The translations under genes were made by a program, and so were the position numbers. From assembly GCF_016446475.1 (NCBI RefSeq), contig NZ_JAEHFP010000001.1, positions 124,001 through 188,000 on the forward strand: a DNA stretch of 64,000 nucleotides. Reading direction: 5' to 3'. This DNA comes from Paracoccus binzhouensis. GTDB taxonomy: Bacteria; Pseudomonadota; Alphaproteobacteria; Rhodobacterales; Rhodobacteraceae. The notes under the pieces are model-generated. The model was not told the DNA's origin. It ran no database searches and saw only the letters and a program-made list of their open reading frames with translations. Shown piece by piece: positions 47,808 to 60,203 of the stretch (position 1 is its first letter; each line of letters starts with the position of its first letter).

Positions 47808-48941
47808 GTGATCCTTTGCGAATTCGGTCCTGACGGCGGGCCGGTCCTGTTCCGGGACCCGCGGGAATTGCTGGTGGTGACCCGCCCCGAGGATGTGGCC
47901 TCCGCGCTCGACCATCTCGAGGCCCGGCGCCGGCAGGGGGCCTGGATCGCCGGCTACCTGTCCTATGAACTCGGCTATGCGCTGGAGCCGGTGCTGGCCC
48001 GTGACATGCCGGCGGAACGGCGCACGCCGCTGCTGGCCTTCGCCGTCCATGATGCGCCCGAGCCGGCCCCGCCGCTGCCGGCGGGCGACACGGCCCGGCT
48101 GGCGCCGCTGGCGCCGATGATCTCGCAGCAGGATTATGCCACCGCCTTCGCGCGGAGCCGCGACTATATCGCGGCCGGCGACTGCTACCAGATCAACCTG
48201 ACCTTTCCCATCGGCTCGCGCCTCGTCTCCGGCTCGGCGCTGGAGCTTTACGCCGCGCTGGCCGCGCGCCAACCGGTCGGCTTCGGCGCCTATGCTGACC
48301 TGGGGCAGGGCCCGGTCGTGGTGTCGCGCTCGCCCGAGCTGTTCTTCCGCCTCGACGCGCAGGGCCGGATCGAGGCGCGGCCGATGAAGGGCACCGCGCC
48401 GCGCGATCCCGATCCGGCGCGCGACGCGGCGCTGGCGGCGGCGCTGGCGGCATCGGAAAAGAACCGGGCCGAGAACCTGATGATCGTGGACCTGCTGCGC
48501 AACGACATCGCCCGCATCTCGCGCCTGGGCTCGGTGCGGGTGCCCGAGCTTTTCGCCGTGGACAGCTTCGCCACCGTCCACCAGATGAGCTCGCGCGTGG
48601 TGGGCCAGCTGGAGCGCCCGGCCGAGCTGGGCGCGATGCTGCGGGCGCTGTTTCCCTGCGGCTCGATCACCGGCGCGCCCAAGATCCGCGCCATGCAGAT
48701 CATCCGCGAGGTCGAGCCGTTCCCGCGCGGGGTCTATTGCGGGGCCATCGGCTGGATGGCCCCGGATGGCGCGGCCTGCTTCTCGGTCGCCATCCGCACG
48801 CTGTCGGTCTGGCCGGATGGCGAGGTGACGCTGAATGTCGGCGGCGGCGTGGTGCAGGATTCGACCGCCGAGGGCGAATGGGAGGAGGCGCTATGGAAGG
48901 CCCGCTACGCGCAGGATCTGACGACCCCGGGCTGCGGCTGA
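47808..48941 (+). CDS. pabB: Aminodeoxychorismate synthase component I
   Basis: This 377-residue chorismate-utilising enzyme makes 4-amino-4-deoxychorismate, a precursor of p-aminobenzoate and folate. Typical blocks are AGDCYQINLTFPI, ARPMKGTAPR, NRAENLMIVDLLRNDIARI, HQMSSRVVGQL, LFPCGSITGAPKIRAMQII and RGVYCGAIGWM. The GTG at 47808 is preferred because GGAGG stands five bases before it; an ATG at 47796 overlaps that site. The shorter N-terminal half is as in the PabB forms that occur with a lyase partner gene. Confidence 0.92.
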   Translation: MILCEFGPDGGPVLFRDPRELLVVTRPEDVASALDHLEARRRQGAWIAGYLSYELGYALEPVLARDMPAERRTPLLAFAVHDAPEPAPPLPAGDTARLAPLAPMISQQDYATAFARSRDYIAAGDCYQINLTFPIGSRLVSGSALELYAALAARQPVGFGAYADLGQGPVVVSRSPELFFRLDAQGRIEARPMKGTAPRDPDPARDAALAAALAASEKNRAENLMIVDLLRNDIARISRLGSVRVPELFAVDSFATVHQMSSRVVGQLERPAELGAMLRALFPCGSITGAPKIRAMQIIREVEPFPRGVYCGAIGWMAPDGAACFSVAIRTLSVWPDGEVTLNVGGGVVQDSTAEGEWEEALWKARYAQDLTTPGCG

Positions 48942-49528
48942 TCGAGACGGTGCTGTGGGACGGCGCTGGCTGCCCGCGGATCGAGGGGCATCTGGCGCGG
49001 CTGGCGGCTGGCGCGCGGGCGCTCGGCTGGCCCTGTGACGCGCAAGCCGCCCGCGCGGCGCTGGTCGTACCCCTGGACCGGCCGGCGCGGCTGCGGCTGA
49101 CGCTGGACCGCCTGGGGCGGATCGAGGTGACGTGCGCGCCCCTGCCGCAATCGCGGCCGGAATGGCGGCTGGCGCTGGCCGGCACCCGGCTTCGCTCGGA
49201 CGATCCCTGGCTGCGGCTCAAGACCACGCGGCGGGGGCATTACGACGCCGCCCGCGCCGCGCTGCCCGAGGGGATCGAGGAGGCGGTCTTCCTGAATGAG
49301 CGCGGCGAGGTCTGCGACGGCACCATCACCACGGTCTTCTTCGACCGCGGCCGGGGGCTTTGCACGCCGCCGCTGTCCTGCGGGCTGCTGCCCGGCGTGC
49401 TGCGGGCCGGGATGCTGGCCGCCGGCGCCTGCCGCGAGGATGTGCTGACCGCCGAGGATCTGCCGCATGTCCGGTTGTGGGTCGGCAATGCGCTGCGCGG
49501 GCTGATCCCGGCCGTTTGGATGGGCTGA
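48893..49528 (+). CDS. pabC: Class-IV aminotransferase / aminodeoxychorismate lyase-like protein
   Basis: This 211-residue PLP enzyme of the fold-type IV family is short compared with PabC (about 270). The PLP lysine is in LRLKTTRRGHYDAAR; the region FLNERGEVCDGTITTVFF and LSCGLLPGVLRAGML are conserved. It probably releases p-aminobenzoate from aminodeoxychorismate. It overlaps pabB by 49 bases, with GGAGGAGG before its ATG. Together they make the PabBC pair; in some organisms the two are fused. Confidence 0.85.
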   Translation: MEGPLRAGSDDPGLRLIETVLWDGAGCPRIEGHLARLAAGARALGWPCDAQAARAALVVPLDRPARLRLTLDRLGRIEVTCAPLPQSRPEWRLALAGTRLRSDDPWLRLKTTRRGHYDAARAALPEGIEEAVFLNERGEVCDGTITTVFFDRGRGLCTPPLSCGLLPGVLRAGMLAAGACREDVLTAEDLPHVRLWVGNALRGLIPAVWMG

Positions 49529-49533
49529 GCGGT

Positions 49534-50297
49534 TCAGACCAGTTCGGCCAGTTCCGCGGCGGCGCGACGCAGGGCCGGCAGGTGCGACATCATCGCCTGC
49601 ATCGACATGCGCTGGATCGGGGCATGGAAGGTCAGCAGCGCCAGCACCCGGCCGCGCCCGTCCAGTGCCGGGACCGAGGCGGCGACCATGCCGGGGATCA
49701 GCTCCTGGTTGTCGGTGGCATAGCCCTGCTCGCGGATGCGCAGGATCTCCTGCTGCAGGGCGGCGGCGCTGGACAGCGTCCGCTCGGTATAGGGTGCAGT
49801 TTGGCATGGCGCAGGTAATGCTCCAGGCTGCCGGGATTCATGAAGGCCAGGCAGGCCTTGCCCGCTGCGGTGGCATGCAGCGGCACCCGCGTGCCCAGCG
49901 CGATCACCAGCCGCAGCGGCCAATGCGTCTCGACCCGGTCCACATAGACCAGCGAATCGCCGTCGGGGATCGAGATCGAGCAGGTCTCGCCCACCGATTC
50001 GAACAGCCGCACCAGCACGTCATGGCGTGCCAGGTCGAACTGCGCCGCATGCATCACCCCCAGCATCATCCGCCGCAGCTTGTGGCCGGGCAGGTAGCTG
50101 CGCCCGTCGAGCTGCCGCGACAGGTAGCCCTCCTGCTCGAGATGGGCGACGAGGCGGTGGATGGTCGGCTTGGGCAGGCCCAGGTCGGCATTGATCTCGG
50201 TCGCGGTCAGCGGCCGGCCGGCGCGCGCCAGCACTTCCAGGATCTGCAGGTTGCGCAGGCTGGGCGAGGTGCCCGAACCGGGATGCGGATCTTTCAT
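49534..50297 (-). pseudogene. IclR-family regulator, disrupted by a one-base frameshift
   Basis: The N-terminal part (about 165 codons from the ATG at 50297) has the IclR winged helix (LQILEVLARAGRPLTATEINADLGLPKPTIHRL) and part of the effector domain, ending GSLEHYLRHAKL. The rest (APYTERTLSS ... RIREQGYATDNQELIPGMVA) continues in another frame. The shift is at about 49797-49798, where restoring one base would give AKLAPYTERTL. It could be a real mutation or a sequencing error. The target genes are unknown. Confidence 0.8.
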
Positions 50298-50573
50298 GGT
50301 CGGCTTTCATGGTCGGCCTCGACATTTCAGTCTTATTACCCCACCGTCCCGGCAGGTCCAGAGCCGGGGCGGCGAATATGCCCGGTTTTCCGCGTCCTTG
50401 CACGGGCAGTCCCGATCCGGGCCGAAGGCGTCGTCGCACTGCAGCATTATCGTTGCCCCAGCGTCATCCTTCCTTTAGGTAACGCGACTCACGACCCCGG
50501 CGGCACTGGTATCATCGCCCGGCCGCGCTATATCGGGGGCAGGCGCGACGCGGGCAGAGCCGGGGGGATCATC
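50298..50573. other. Divergent intergenic region between the IclR-type gene and nadA
   Basis: About 276 bp without a gene; it should hold both promoters. I see no clear NAD-regulator site. Confidence 0.4.
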
Positions 50574-51626
50574 ATGCTCGATCTGACGACCATTCGTGGC
50601 GAGCTGGCCTCGCATTACGATCTCGAGCCTTCGCTCGAGCTGGCCGAGCGCATGGCCGACATCCATGCGCGGATGGGCCGCGTCATGCCCTGGCCGGACT
50701 GGGCGATCCATGCGCCCTATGTCGCGGCGATCAACCGGCTGAAAAAGGAACGCAATGCCGTGGTGCTGGCGCATAACTACATGACGCCGCAGATCTATCA
50801 CGGCATCTCGGACGTGGTGGGCGACAGCCTGGCGCTGGCCATCGCGGCCACGAAGGTCGAGGAACAGGTGATCGTGCAATGCGGCGTGCATTTCATGGCC
50901 GAGACCTCGAAGATCCTGAACCCGCAGAAGACGGTGCTGATGCCCGACATGGAGGCCGGCTGCTCGCTTGCCGAAAGCATCACCGCCGAGGGCATCGCCC
51001 AGATGCGGGCGCGCTACCCGGGCGCGCCGGTGGTCAGCTATGTCAACACCACCGCCGAGGTGAAGGCGGCCTCGGACATCTGCTGCACCAGCGCCAATGC
51101 GGCGCAGATCGTCGCGGCGCTGGATGCGGACACGATCATCATGACGCCCGACAAGTGGCTGGCGCAGAACGTGGCGAACAAGGTGCCGCAGAAGCGCATC
51201 GTCTGGTGGGACGGCGCCTGCATCGTGCACGAGCAATTCACCGCCCAGGACCTGCGCGACTTCCGCGACTGGAACCCGGGACTGAAGATCATCGCCCATC
51301 CCGAATGCCCGCCCGAGGTGGTGGCCGAGGCCGACTATGCCGGCTCGACCGCCAATATCCAGGACTGGGTCGAGGCCGAGCGGCCGAAGCAGGTGATGCT
51401 GGTCACGGAATGCTCGATGGCCTCGAACATCTCGGACGCCAATCCGGAGGTCGAGTTCCTCGGGCCCTGCAACATGTGCCCCTATATGCAGAAGATCACG
51501 CTGGAGAAGGTGCTCTGGTCGCTGCACACCATGACCGGCGTGGTCGAGGTCGATCCCCAGGTCGCGGATCGCGCCCGGCTGGCCGTGCAGCGCATGATCG
51601 ACCTGTCGCAACGCCTGGCGGCCTGA
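50574..51626 (+). CDS. nadA: Quinolinate synthase A
   Basis: This 350-residue [4Fe-4S] enzyme condenses iminoaspartate with dihydroxyacetone phosphate to quinolinate in NAD synthesis. The cluster cysteines are in VQCGVHFMAETSKIL, DICCTSANA and LGPCNMCPYM. Other conserved blocks are VLAHNYMTPQIYHG and HPECPPEV. The start is the ATG at 50574, after CGGGGGGATC. It is the first gene of nadABC. Confidence 0.96.
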   Translation: MLDLTTIRGELASHYDLEPSLELAERMADIHARMGRVMPWPDWAIHAPYVAAINRLKKERNAVVLAHNYMTPQIYHGISDVVGDSLALAIAATKVEEQVIVQCGVHFMAETSKILNPQKTVLMPDMEAGCSLAESITAEGIAQMRARYPGAPVVSYVNTTAEVKAASDICCTSANAAQIVAALDADTIIMTPDKWLAQNVANKVPQKRIVWWDGACIVHEQFTAQDLRDFRDWNPGLKIIAHPECPPEVVAEADYAGSTANIQDWVEAERPKQVMLVTECSMASNISDANPEVEFLGPCNMCPYMQKITLEKVLWSLHTMTGVVEVDPQVADRARLAVQRMIDLSQRLAA

Positions 51627-51627
51627 G

Positions 51628-53193
51628 GTGCGCGAGGTCTCGACCGGCCGCGTCGTCATCGTGGGCGCCGGCCTGGGCGCGCTTTACGCGGCGCTGAAAC
51701 TGGCGCCGCGCCCGCTGCTGATGATCTCGCCCGAGGTGCTGGGGCAGGGCGCAAGCTCGGCCTGGGCGCAGGGCGGGGTGGCGGCGGCCATGGACCCCAC
51801 CGACAGCGCCGCGGCCCATGCCCGCGACACGCTCCGCGCCGGCGCCGGCACTGTCGATCCCGCCGTCGCCGAACTGGTCACCGAGGAGGCGCGGGCGCAT
51901 ATCCTGGACCTGACCCGGCTCGGCACCCCTTTCGACCGCAAGCCGGATGGCGGCTATGTGCTGTCGCGCGAGGCGGCGCACAGCTTCGCCCGCGTCGTGC
52001 GGGTGCGCGGCGACCAGGCCGGGGCCGAGATCATGCGGGCGCTGGTCGCCTGCCTGCGCGAGACCCCCTCGGTGCAGGTGCTGGAGGGAGTCATGGCCAC
52101 CGGGCTCTGCGTCGAGGACGGCGCCGTCTCCGGGGTCGAACTGGCGCTTTCCGGCCCGCAGGGCTCGGCGCCGCTGCTGATCCGGGCCCCGGCGGTGCTG
52201 CTGGCGGGCGGCGGCTCGGGTGGGCTTTATGCGCTGACCACCAACCCGCCGCGCATCCGCGGCCAGGTGATCGGCATGGCGGCGCGGGCCGGGGCCGAGA
52301 TCGCCGATGCGGAATTCGTGCAGTTCCATCCCACCGCCATCGATTGCGGCGAGGATCCGGCGCCGCTGGCCACCGAGGCGCTGCGCGGCGAGGGCGCGCA
52401 TCTGGTCAACCGCCTGGGCGAACGCTTCATGCTGGCGGTGCATCCCGATGCTGAATTGGCGCCGCGCGACGTGGTGGCGCGCGCCATCTATGCGCAGAGC
52501 CAGGCCGGGTTGCGGCCGATGCTGGACACCCGCGCCTGCCTGGGTGACCGCATCCTGACCGAGTTTCCGGCCGTGGCGGGGGCCTGCGCCCGGGCCGGGA
52601 TCGACCCGACGCGCGAGCCGATCCCGGTGGCGGCGGCAGCGCATTACCACATGGGCGGCGTGGCGGTGGACAGCGACGGCCGCGCCAGCCTCGACCGGCT
52701 CTGGGTCTGCGGCGAGGCGAGTTCGACCGGGCTGCACGGCGCGAACCGGCTGGCCTCGAACGGGCTTCTGGAGGCACTGGTCTATGCCCGCCGCTGCGCG
52801 CTCTCCATCGAGGCGCGGCTGGGTCCCGCGCAGGACGCGGCTCCGGTGACGTTGCCCGATCTGCCGCCCGGCCCGGTGCCCGACCCGGCGCTGGTCGCCC
52901 GCCTGCGCCGCGCCATGACCGAGGGCGCGGGCGTCTTGCGCGATGCCGCAGGCCTGACCCGCTGCCTGCGCGAGATCGCCGCCATCGAGGCGGCGCAGCC
53001 CGACTGCACGGCGCTGCTGAACATGACCGCTACCGCCACGCTGATCGCCGCTGCGGCGCTGATGCGGCAGGAAAGCCGCGGCGCGCATTGCCGCACCGAC
53101 TTCCCGCAGACCGCGCCCGAAGGCCGCCGCTCGCGCCTGACGCTGCCCGAGGCGCTGGCCCTGCGCGCCTCGCTTGAACCGGAGACGACATGA
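51628..53193 (+). CDS. nadB: L-aspartate oxidase
   Basis: This 521-residue flavoenzyme oxidises aspartate to iminoaspartate for NadA. The FAD-binding N-terminus VVIVGAGLGALYAALKLAP, the block SSAWAQGGVAAAMDPTDS and the substrate region HYHMGGVAVDSDG with LHGANRLASNGLLEALVYA are typical. The start is GTG at 51628, two bases after the nadA stop. It overlaps nadC by 4 bases. Confidence 0.96.
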   Translation: MREVSTGRVVIVGAGLGALYAALKLAPRPLLMISPEVLGQGASSAWAQGGVAAAMDPTDSAAAHARDTLRAGAGTVDPAVAELVTEEARAHILDLTRLGTPFDRKPDGGYVLSREAAHSFARVVRVRGDQAGAEIMRALVACLRETPSVQVLEGVMATGLCVEDGAVSGVELALSGPQGSAPLLIRAPAVLLAGGGSGGLYALTTNPPRIRGQVIGMAARAGAEIADAEFVQFHPTAIDCGEDPAPLATEALRGEGAHLVNRLGERFMLAVHPDAELAPRDVVARAIYAQSQAGLRPMLDTRACLGDRILTEFPAVAGACARAGIDPTREPIPVAAAAHYHMGGVAVDSDGRASLDRLWVCGEASSTGLHGANRLASNGLLEALVYARRCALSIEARLGPAQDAAPVTLPDLPPGPVPDPALVARLRRAMTEGAGVLRDAAGLTRCLREIAAIEAAQPDCTALLNMTATATLIAAAALMRQESRGAHCRTDFPQTAPEGRRSRLTLPEALALRASLEPETT

Positions 53194-54041
53194 TCGAGAT
53201 GCCCCCGCTGCCCGACCTAGTGCTGGAGCCGCTACTGCGCGCCGCGCTGACCGAGGATCTGGGCACCTATGGCGACATCACCACCCGCACGGTGATCCCG
53301 GCCGGCACCCGCTACCGGGCGCGGATCGTGGCGCGCGAGGCGGGCGTGGCCTCGGGGATGCAGCTGGCCGGCATCGCCTTCCGCCTGATCGACCCTGCGC
53401 TGGACTGGCGGCCGCACCGTCCCGACGGCAGCCGCTTCCAGCCCGGCGACACCCTGGCCGAGATCGAGGGCGAGGCGGCCTCGATCCTCTCGGCCGAGCG
53501 GGTGGCGCTGAACTTCGCCGGCCGGCTGTCCGGCATCGCCACCCAGACGGCGGCATTCGTGGCCGAGGCGGCGGGGACGAAGGCGCGCATCACCTGCACC
53601 CGCAAGACCACCCCCGGCCTGCGGCTGGTCGAGAAACAGGCGGTGCTGCATGGCGGCGGCTTCAACCACCGCTTCGGCCTGTCGGACGCGATCCTGATCA
53701 AGGACAACCACATCGCCGCGGCGGGCGGCATCCGGCCGGTCCTGCAGGCCGTGAAAGCCCGCGCCTCGCACATGATGCGGGTCGAGATCGAGGTGGACCG
53801 GCTCGACCAGTTGGCCCAGGTGCTGGAGGAGGGCGGTGCCGATGTCGTGCTGCTGGACAACATGGAGACGGCGGACCTGCGCGAGGCGGTGGCAATGACC
53901 GCGGGCCGCGTGGTGCTGGAAGCTTCGGGCAACATGCGACTCGGACGCGTGGCCGAGGTGGCGGCGACCGGGGTGGATTATATCTCGGTCGGGGCGCTGA
54001 CCCATTCCGCCCGCACGCTGGATCTGGGGCTGGATTTCTGA
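53190..54041 (+). CDS. nadC: Nicotinate-nucleotide diphosphorylase (carboxylating)
   Basis: This 283-residue enzyme converts quinolinate and PRPP to nicotinate mononucleotide. Conserved blocks are LTEDLGTYGDITTRTVIP, ERVALNFAGRLSGIATQT, TRKTTPGLRLVEKQAVLHGG, NHRFGLSDAILIKDNHI and EASGNMRLGRVAEVAATGVD. It completes the nadABC de novo NAD operon. Confidence 0.97.
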   Translation: MIEMPPLPDLVLEPLLRAALTEDLGTYGDITTRTVIPAGTRYRARIVAREAGVASGMQLAGIAFRLIDPALDWRPHRPDGSRFQPGDTLAEIEGEAASILSAERVALNFAGRLSGIATQTAAFVAEAAGTKARITCTRKTTPGLRLVEKQAVLHGGGFNHRFGLSDAILIKDNHIAAAGGIRPVLQAVKARASHMMRVEIEVDRLDQLAQVLEEGGADVVLLDNMETADLREAVAMTAGRVVLEASGNMRLGRVAEVAATGVDYISVGALTHSARTLDLGLDF

Positions 54042-54286
54042 TCCAGGCAGAGGAAAACCGAAAATCCGGAAACGGTTCAGGGGGCTGAACTGGACATCTC
54101 GAAAATGACCGGCCGCGGCTCGGTGTTTCTGCGCCCGGCCGTCAGCGGGCGTTTCCGCCACGATCCGCCGAAAATCAGTTATCGCTAACATTTTCCCTTG
54201 CACCGCTTGCGGTCTGTCGTGCTTTAAGCAGAGTTGGGAAACGGCCCGGATTTCCTTGCGGGCACGATGACTGGACAGGGGAAAGC
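54042..54286 (+). promoter_or_regulatory. Upstream region of the glycogen operon
   Basis: 245 bp between nadC and glgP, with moderately A+T-rich stretches at about 54170-54240 where the promoter most likely lies. No specific operator is recognised. Confidence 0.4.
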
Positions 54287-56683
<2,397 letters not shown>

Positions 56684-56701
56684 GGCCGCAAGGGGGGAAC
56701 C

Positions 56702-58897
56702 ATGGCGCAGATCGACCCCGACGACATCGCCGACCCCGCGGTGCTGGCCCGCATCGCCGAGGGGCGCTTCGACGATCCCTTCGCGGTCCTCGGCCCGCAT
56801 GAGCGTGGCGGCGCGCGCCATGTCACCGCCTTCGATCCCGGTGCACAGGAAATGGCGGCGGTGATGGGTGGCAAGGCGCATCCGCTGCACCCGGTTGAGG
56901 GCTGCCCGGGCCTGTTCCACGGCAAGGTGCCCGGCACGGAACCCTATCTGCTGCGCGGCCACCGCGATGGCGAGGAATGGCTGGTCGAGGACGCCTATCG
57001 CTTCGGCCCGGTGCTGGGCGAGCTTGACGAATACCTGCTGGGCGAGGGCAGGCATCGCCATCTGTGGCAGGCGCTGGGGGCGCATGCCATGACCCATGAG
57101 GGCACCCGCGGCACCCATTTTGCCGTCTGGGCACCCAATGCCCGCCGCGTTTCGCTGATCGGGGATTTCAACGCTTGGGACGGCCGCCGCCATGTCATGC
57201 GCCGCCGCGGCGCCACCGGCGTGTGGGAGATCTTCATGCCCGGCCTGGGCGAGGGCACCGCCTATAAATACGAGATCCTCGGCGCCTATGGCGGTCTGGC
57301 GCAAAAGGCCGACCCGGTCGGCTTCGGCGCCCAGCACCCGCCGGCCACGGCGTCGGTGGTGCGCGACATCTCGGGCTATGGCTGGTCGGATCAGGGCTGG
57401 ATGGGCAGCCGGGCCGAGGCGCAGCGCATCGACCGGCCGATCTCGATCTACGAGGTGCATCTGGGCAGCTGGCGCAGGAAGGACGGCGGCCGGCCGATCT
57501 CGTATCGCGAGGCGGCGGTGGAGCTGGTGGACTACGTCCGCGACATGGGCTTTACCCATATCGAGCTCTTGCCGATCAGCGAATATCCCTTTGACGGCTC
57601 ATGGGGCTACCAGCCGGTCGGGCTGTTCGCGCCGACCATCCGCTTCGGCCCGCCGCACGAGTTCCGCGACCTGGTGAACGCCGCGCACAAGGCGGGGTTG
57701 GGGGTGATCCTCGACTGGGTGCCGGGGCATTTTCCGACCGATCCGCACGGGCTGGTGCAGTTCGACGGCACCGCGCTTTACGAACATGCCGACCCGCGCG
57801 AGGGCTTCCACCAGGACTGGAACACGCTGATCTACAATTACGGCCGGGCCGAGGTGATGAACTACCTGACCGCGAACGCGCTTTATTGGCTTCGCGAATA
57901 TCACCTCGACGGGCTGCGGGTGGATGCGGTGGCCTCGATGCTCTACCGCGATTATTCCCGCGCCGAGGGGCAATGGATCCCCAACAAGGACGGCGGGCGC
58001 GAGAATTACGAAGCCATCGCCATGCTGCAGGAGATGAACCGCCTGACCTATGGCGAGGAACCGGGCATCATGACGGTGGCCGAGGAATCGACCAGCTACC
58101 CCAGGGTTTCGCGGCCGGTGCATGAAGGGGGCTTGGGCTTCGGCTTCAAGTGGAACATGGGCTGGATGAACGACACGCTGGATTACATCAAGCGCGAGCC
58201 GGTCCATCGCAAGCACCATCACCACCAGATGACCTTCGGCCTGCATTACGCCTTTTCCGAGAATTTCATCCTGCCGATCAGCCATGACGAGGTGGTGCAC
58301 GGCAAAGGCTCGATGCTGGCCAAGATGCCGGGCAGCGAATGGGAGAAATTCGCCAACCTGCGCGCCTATTACGGCTTCATGTGGGGCCATCCGGGCAAGA
58401 AGCTCTTGTTCATGGGCCAGGAATTCGCCCAGGGGTCGGAATGGAACCACGATGCCGAGATCGACTGGGCCTGCATCGGCAACCCGCTGCATTACGGCAT
58501 GCAATTGCTGGTGCGCGACCTGAACGCCCTTTATCGCAGCACGCCCGCGCTTTACGCGCGTGATTGCGACGGCGCGGGCTTCCAGTGGATCGAGGCGAAT
58601 GACGCCGCCCATTCCATCTATGCCTGGATCCGGCGCGGTGGCCCGGGCGATCCCGAGGTGGTGGTGGTCTGCAACTTCACCCCGGTCGAGCGCAGCGGCT
58701 GGCGCATGGGCTTTCCGCATGTGGGCCTGTGGCGCGAGATGCTGAACACCGATGCCGAGGTCTATGGCGGGGCCGGGCGCGGCAATCTGGGCCGCGTCAC
58801 CGCCCTGCCGGGCGAGAGCCATGGCCAGCCCGCCCATGCCGACCTGGTGCTGCCGCCGCTTTCGACGCTGATCTTCGTGAAGGACGATACGGTGTAA
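56702..58897 (+). CDS. glgB: 1,4-alpha-glucan branching enzyme
   Basis: This 731-residue GH13 enzyme has an N-terminal carbohydrate-binding region ([15 protein letters not shown]), a second beta-sandwich ([21 protein letters not shown]) and the catalytic barrel. Catalytic sites are seen in [18 protein letters not shown] (nucleophile Asp), [11 protein letters not shown] (acid Glu) and [15 protein letters not shown]. It introduces alpha-1,6 branches into glycogen. Confidence 0.97.
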   Translation: MAQIDPDDIADPAVLARIAEGRFDDPFAVLGPHERGGARHVTAFDPGAQEMAAVMGGKAHPLHPVEGCPGLFHGKVPGTEPYLLRGHRDGEEWLVEDAYRFGPVLGELDEYLLGEGRHRHLWQALGAHAMTHEGTRGTHFAVWAPNARRVSLIGDFNAWDGRRHVMRRRGATGVWEIFMPGLGEGTAYKYEILGAYGGLAQKADPVGFGAQHPPATASVVRDISGYGWSDQGWMGSRAEAQRIDRPISIYEVHLGSWRRKDGGRPISYREAAVELVDYVRDMGFTHIELLPISEYPFDGSWGYQPVGLFAPTIRFGPPHEFRDLVNAAHKAGLGVILDWVPGHFPTDPHGLVQFDGTALYEHADPREGFHQDWNTLIYNYGRAEVMNYLTANALYWLREYHLDGLRVDAVASMLYRDYSRAEGQWIPNKDGGRENYEAIAMLQEMNRLTYGEEPGIMTVAEESTSYPRVSRPVHEGGLGFGFKWNMGWMNDTLDYIKREPVHRKHHHHQMTFGLHYAFSENFILPISHDEVVHGKGSMLAKMPGSEWEKFANLRAYYGFMWGHPGKKLLFMGQEFAQGSEWNHDAEIDWACIGNPLHYGMQLLVRDLNALYRSTPALYARDCDGAGFQWIEANDAAHSIYAWIRRGGPGDPEVVVVCNFTPVERSGWRMGFPHVGLWREMLNTDAEVYGGAGRGNLGRVTALPGESHGQPAHADLVLPPLSTLIFVKDDTV

Positions 58898-58940
58898 CCA
58901 TCCCGCGCGCAGGCGCCGGGTAAAGAGGGAGGGGATAGAG

Positions 58941-60203
58941 ATGGCACCGCGTGAGGAAAGGCTTTCCAGACGATCCATGGCCTTCATTCTGGCCGGCGGC
59001 CGCGGCTCGCGCCTGCGCGAGCTGACCGACAAGCGGGTCAAGCCCGCGGTCTATTTCGGCGGCAAGTCGCGGATCATCGACTTCGCGCTGTCGAACGCGC
59101 TGAACTCGGGCATCCGCAAGATGGCGCTGGCCACGCAATACAAGGCCCACAGCCTGATCCGCCACGTCCAGCGCGGCTGGAACTTCTTCCGCGCCGAGCG
59201 CAACGAATTCCTCGACATCCTGCCCGCCTCGCAGCGCTATGACGAATCGATGTGGTATCGCGGCACGGCGGATGCGGTGGCGCAGAACATCGACATCATC
59301 GACAGCTACGGCGTCGATTACGTGCTGATCCTGGCCGGCGACCATATCTACAAGATGGATTACGAGCTGATGATCCGCCACCATGTCGAGGCGGGCGCGG
59401 ACGTGACCATCGGCTGCCTGACCGTGCCGCGGGCCGAGGCCTCGGCCTTTGGCGTCATGGCGGTGGACGAGAACGACGTCATCACCAGCTTTCTGGAAAA
59501 GCCCAAGGACCCGCCCGGCACGCCGGACGATCCGGATGTGACGCTGGCCTCGATGGGCATCTACGTGTTCCGCTGGGACTTCCTGCGCGACCTGCTGATC
59601 CGTGACATGCAGGACGACAATTCCAGCCATGATTTCGGCAACGACCTGATCCCGGCCATCGTGAAGAATGGCAAGGCACAGGCGCATCGCTTTGCCGACA
59701 GCTGCGTGCGCTCGGACGGCGATCCGGTCTATTGGCGCGACGTGGGCACGGTCGATGCCTTCTGGCGGGCGAATATCGACCTGACCGACTTCAACCCCGA
59801 GCTGAACCTCTGGGACCGCGACTGGCCGATCTGGACCTATTCCGAACTGGTGCCGCCCGCCAAGTTCATCCATGACGAGCCCGACCGCCGCGGCAGCGCC
59901 GTCAGCTCGCTGATCTCGGGCGGCTGCATCATCTCGGGCAGCGAGATCCGCGAGTCGCTGCTGTTCACCCAGGTCCATACCAATTCCTATTCCAGCCTGG
60001 AGCGCGCGGTGGTGCTGCCCTATGCCAATGTCGCGAGGCACGCGCGTTTGACCAATGTGGTCATTGACCGCGCCGTCAGAATCCCCGAAGGGCTCGTGGT
60101 CGGCGAGGACCCCGACGAGGACGCGAAATGGTTCCGCGTCTCGGAAGGCGGCGTCACGCTGATCACGCAGGACATGCTGGATCGAAGGGAAGCGTCTTTA
60201 TGA
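58941..60203 (+). CDS. glgC: Glucose-1-phosphate adenylyltransferase
   Basis: This 420-residue enzyme makes ADP-glucose, the committed step of glycogen synthesis. The N-terminal nucleotide-binding block [20 protein letters not shown], the region [28 protein letters not shown] and the C-terminal left-handed helix domain are present. Activity is usually set by allosteric effectors such as fructose-6-phosphate and pyruvate in this group. Its stop overlaps the glgA start. Confidence 0.97.
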   Translation: MAPREERLSRRSMAFILAGGRGSRLRELTDKRVKPAVYFGGKSRIIDFALSNALNSGIRKMALATQYKAHSLIRHVQRGWNFFRAERNEFLDILPASQRYDESMWYRGTADAVAQNIDIIDSYGVDYVLILAGDHIYKMDYELMIRHHVEAGADVTIGCLTVPRAEASAFGVMAVDENDVITSFLEKPKDPPGTPDDPDVTLASMGIYVFRWDFLRDLLIRDMQDDNSSHDFGNDLIPAIVKNGKAQAHRFADSCVRSDGDPVYWRDVGTVDAFWRANIDLTDFNPELNLWDRDWPIWTYSELVPPAKFIHDEPDRRGSAVSSLISGGCIISGSEIRESLLFTQVHTNSYSSLERAVVLPYANVARHARLTNVVIDRAVRIPEGLVVGEDPDEDAKWFRVSEGGVTLITQDMLDRREASL

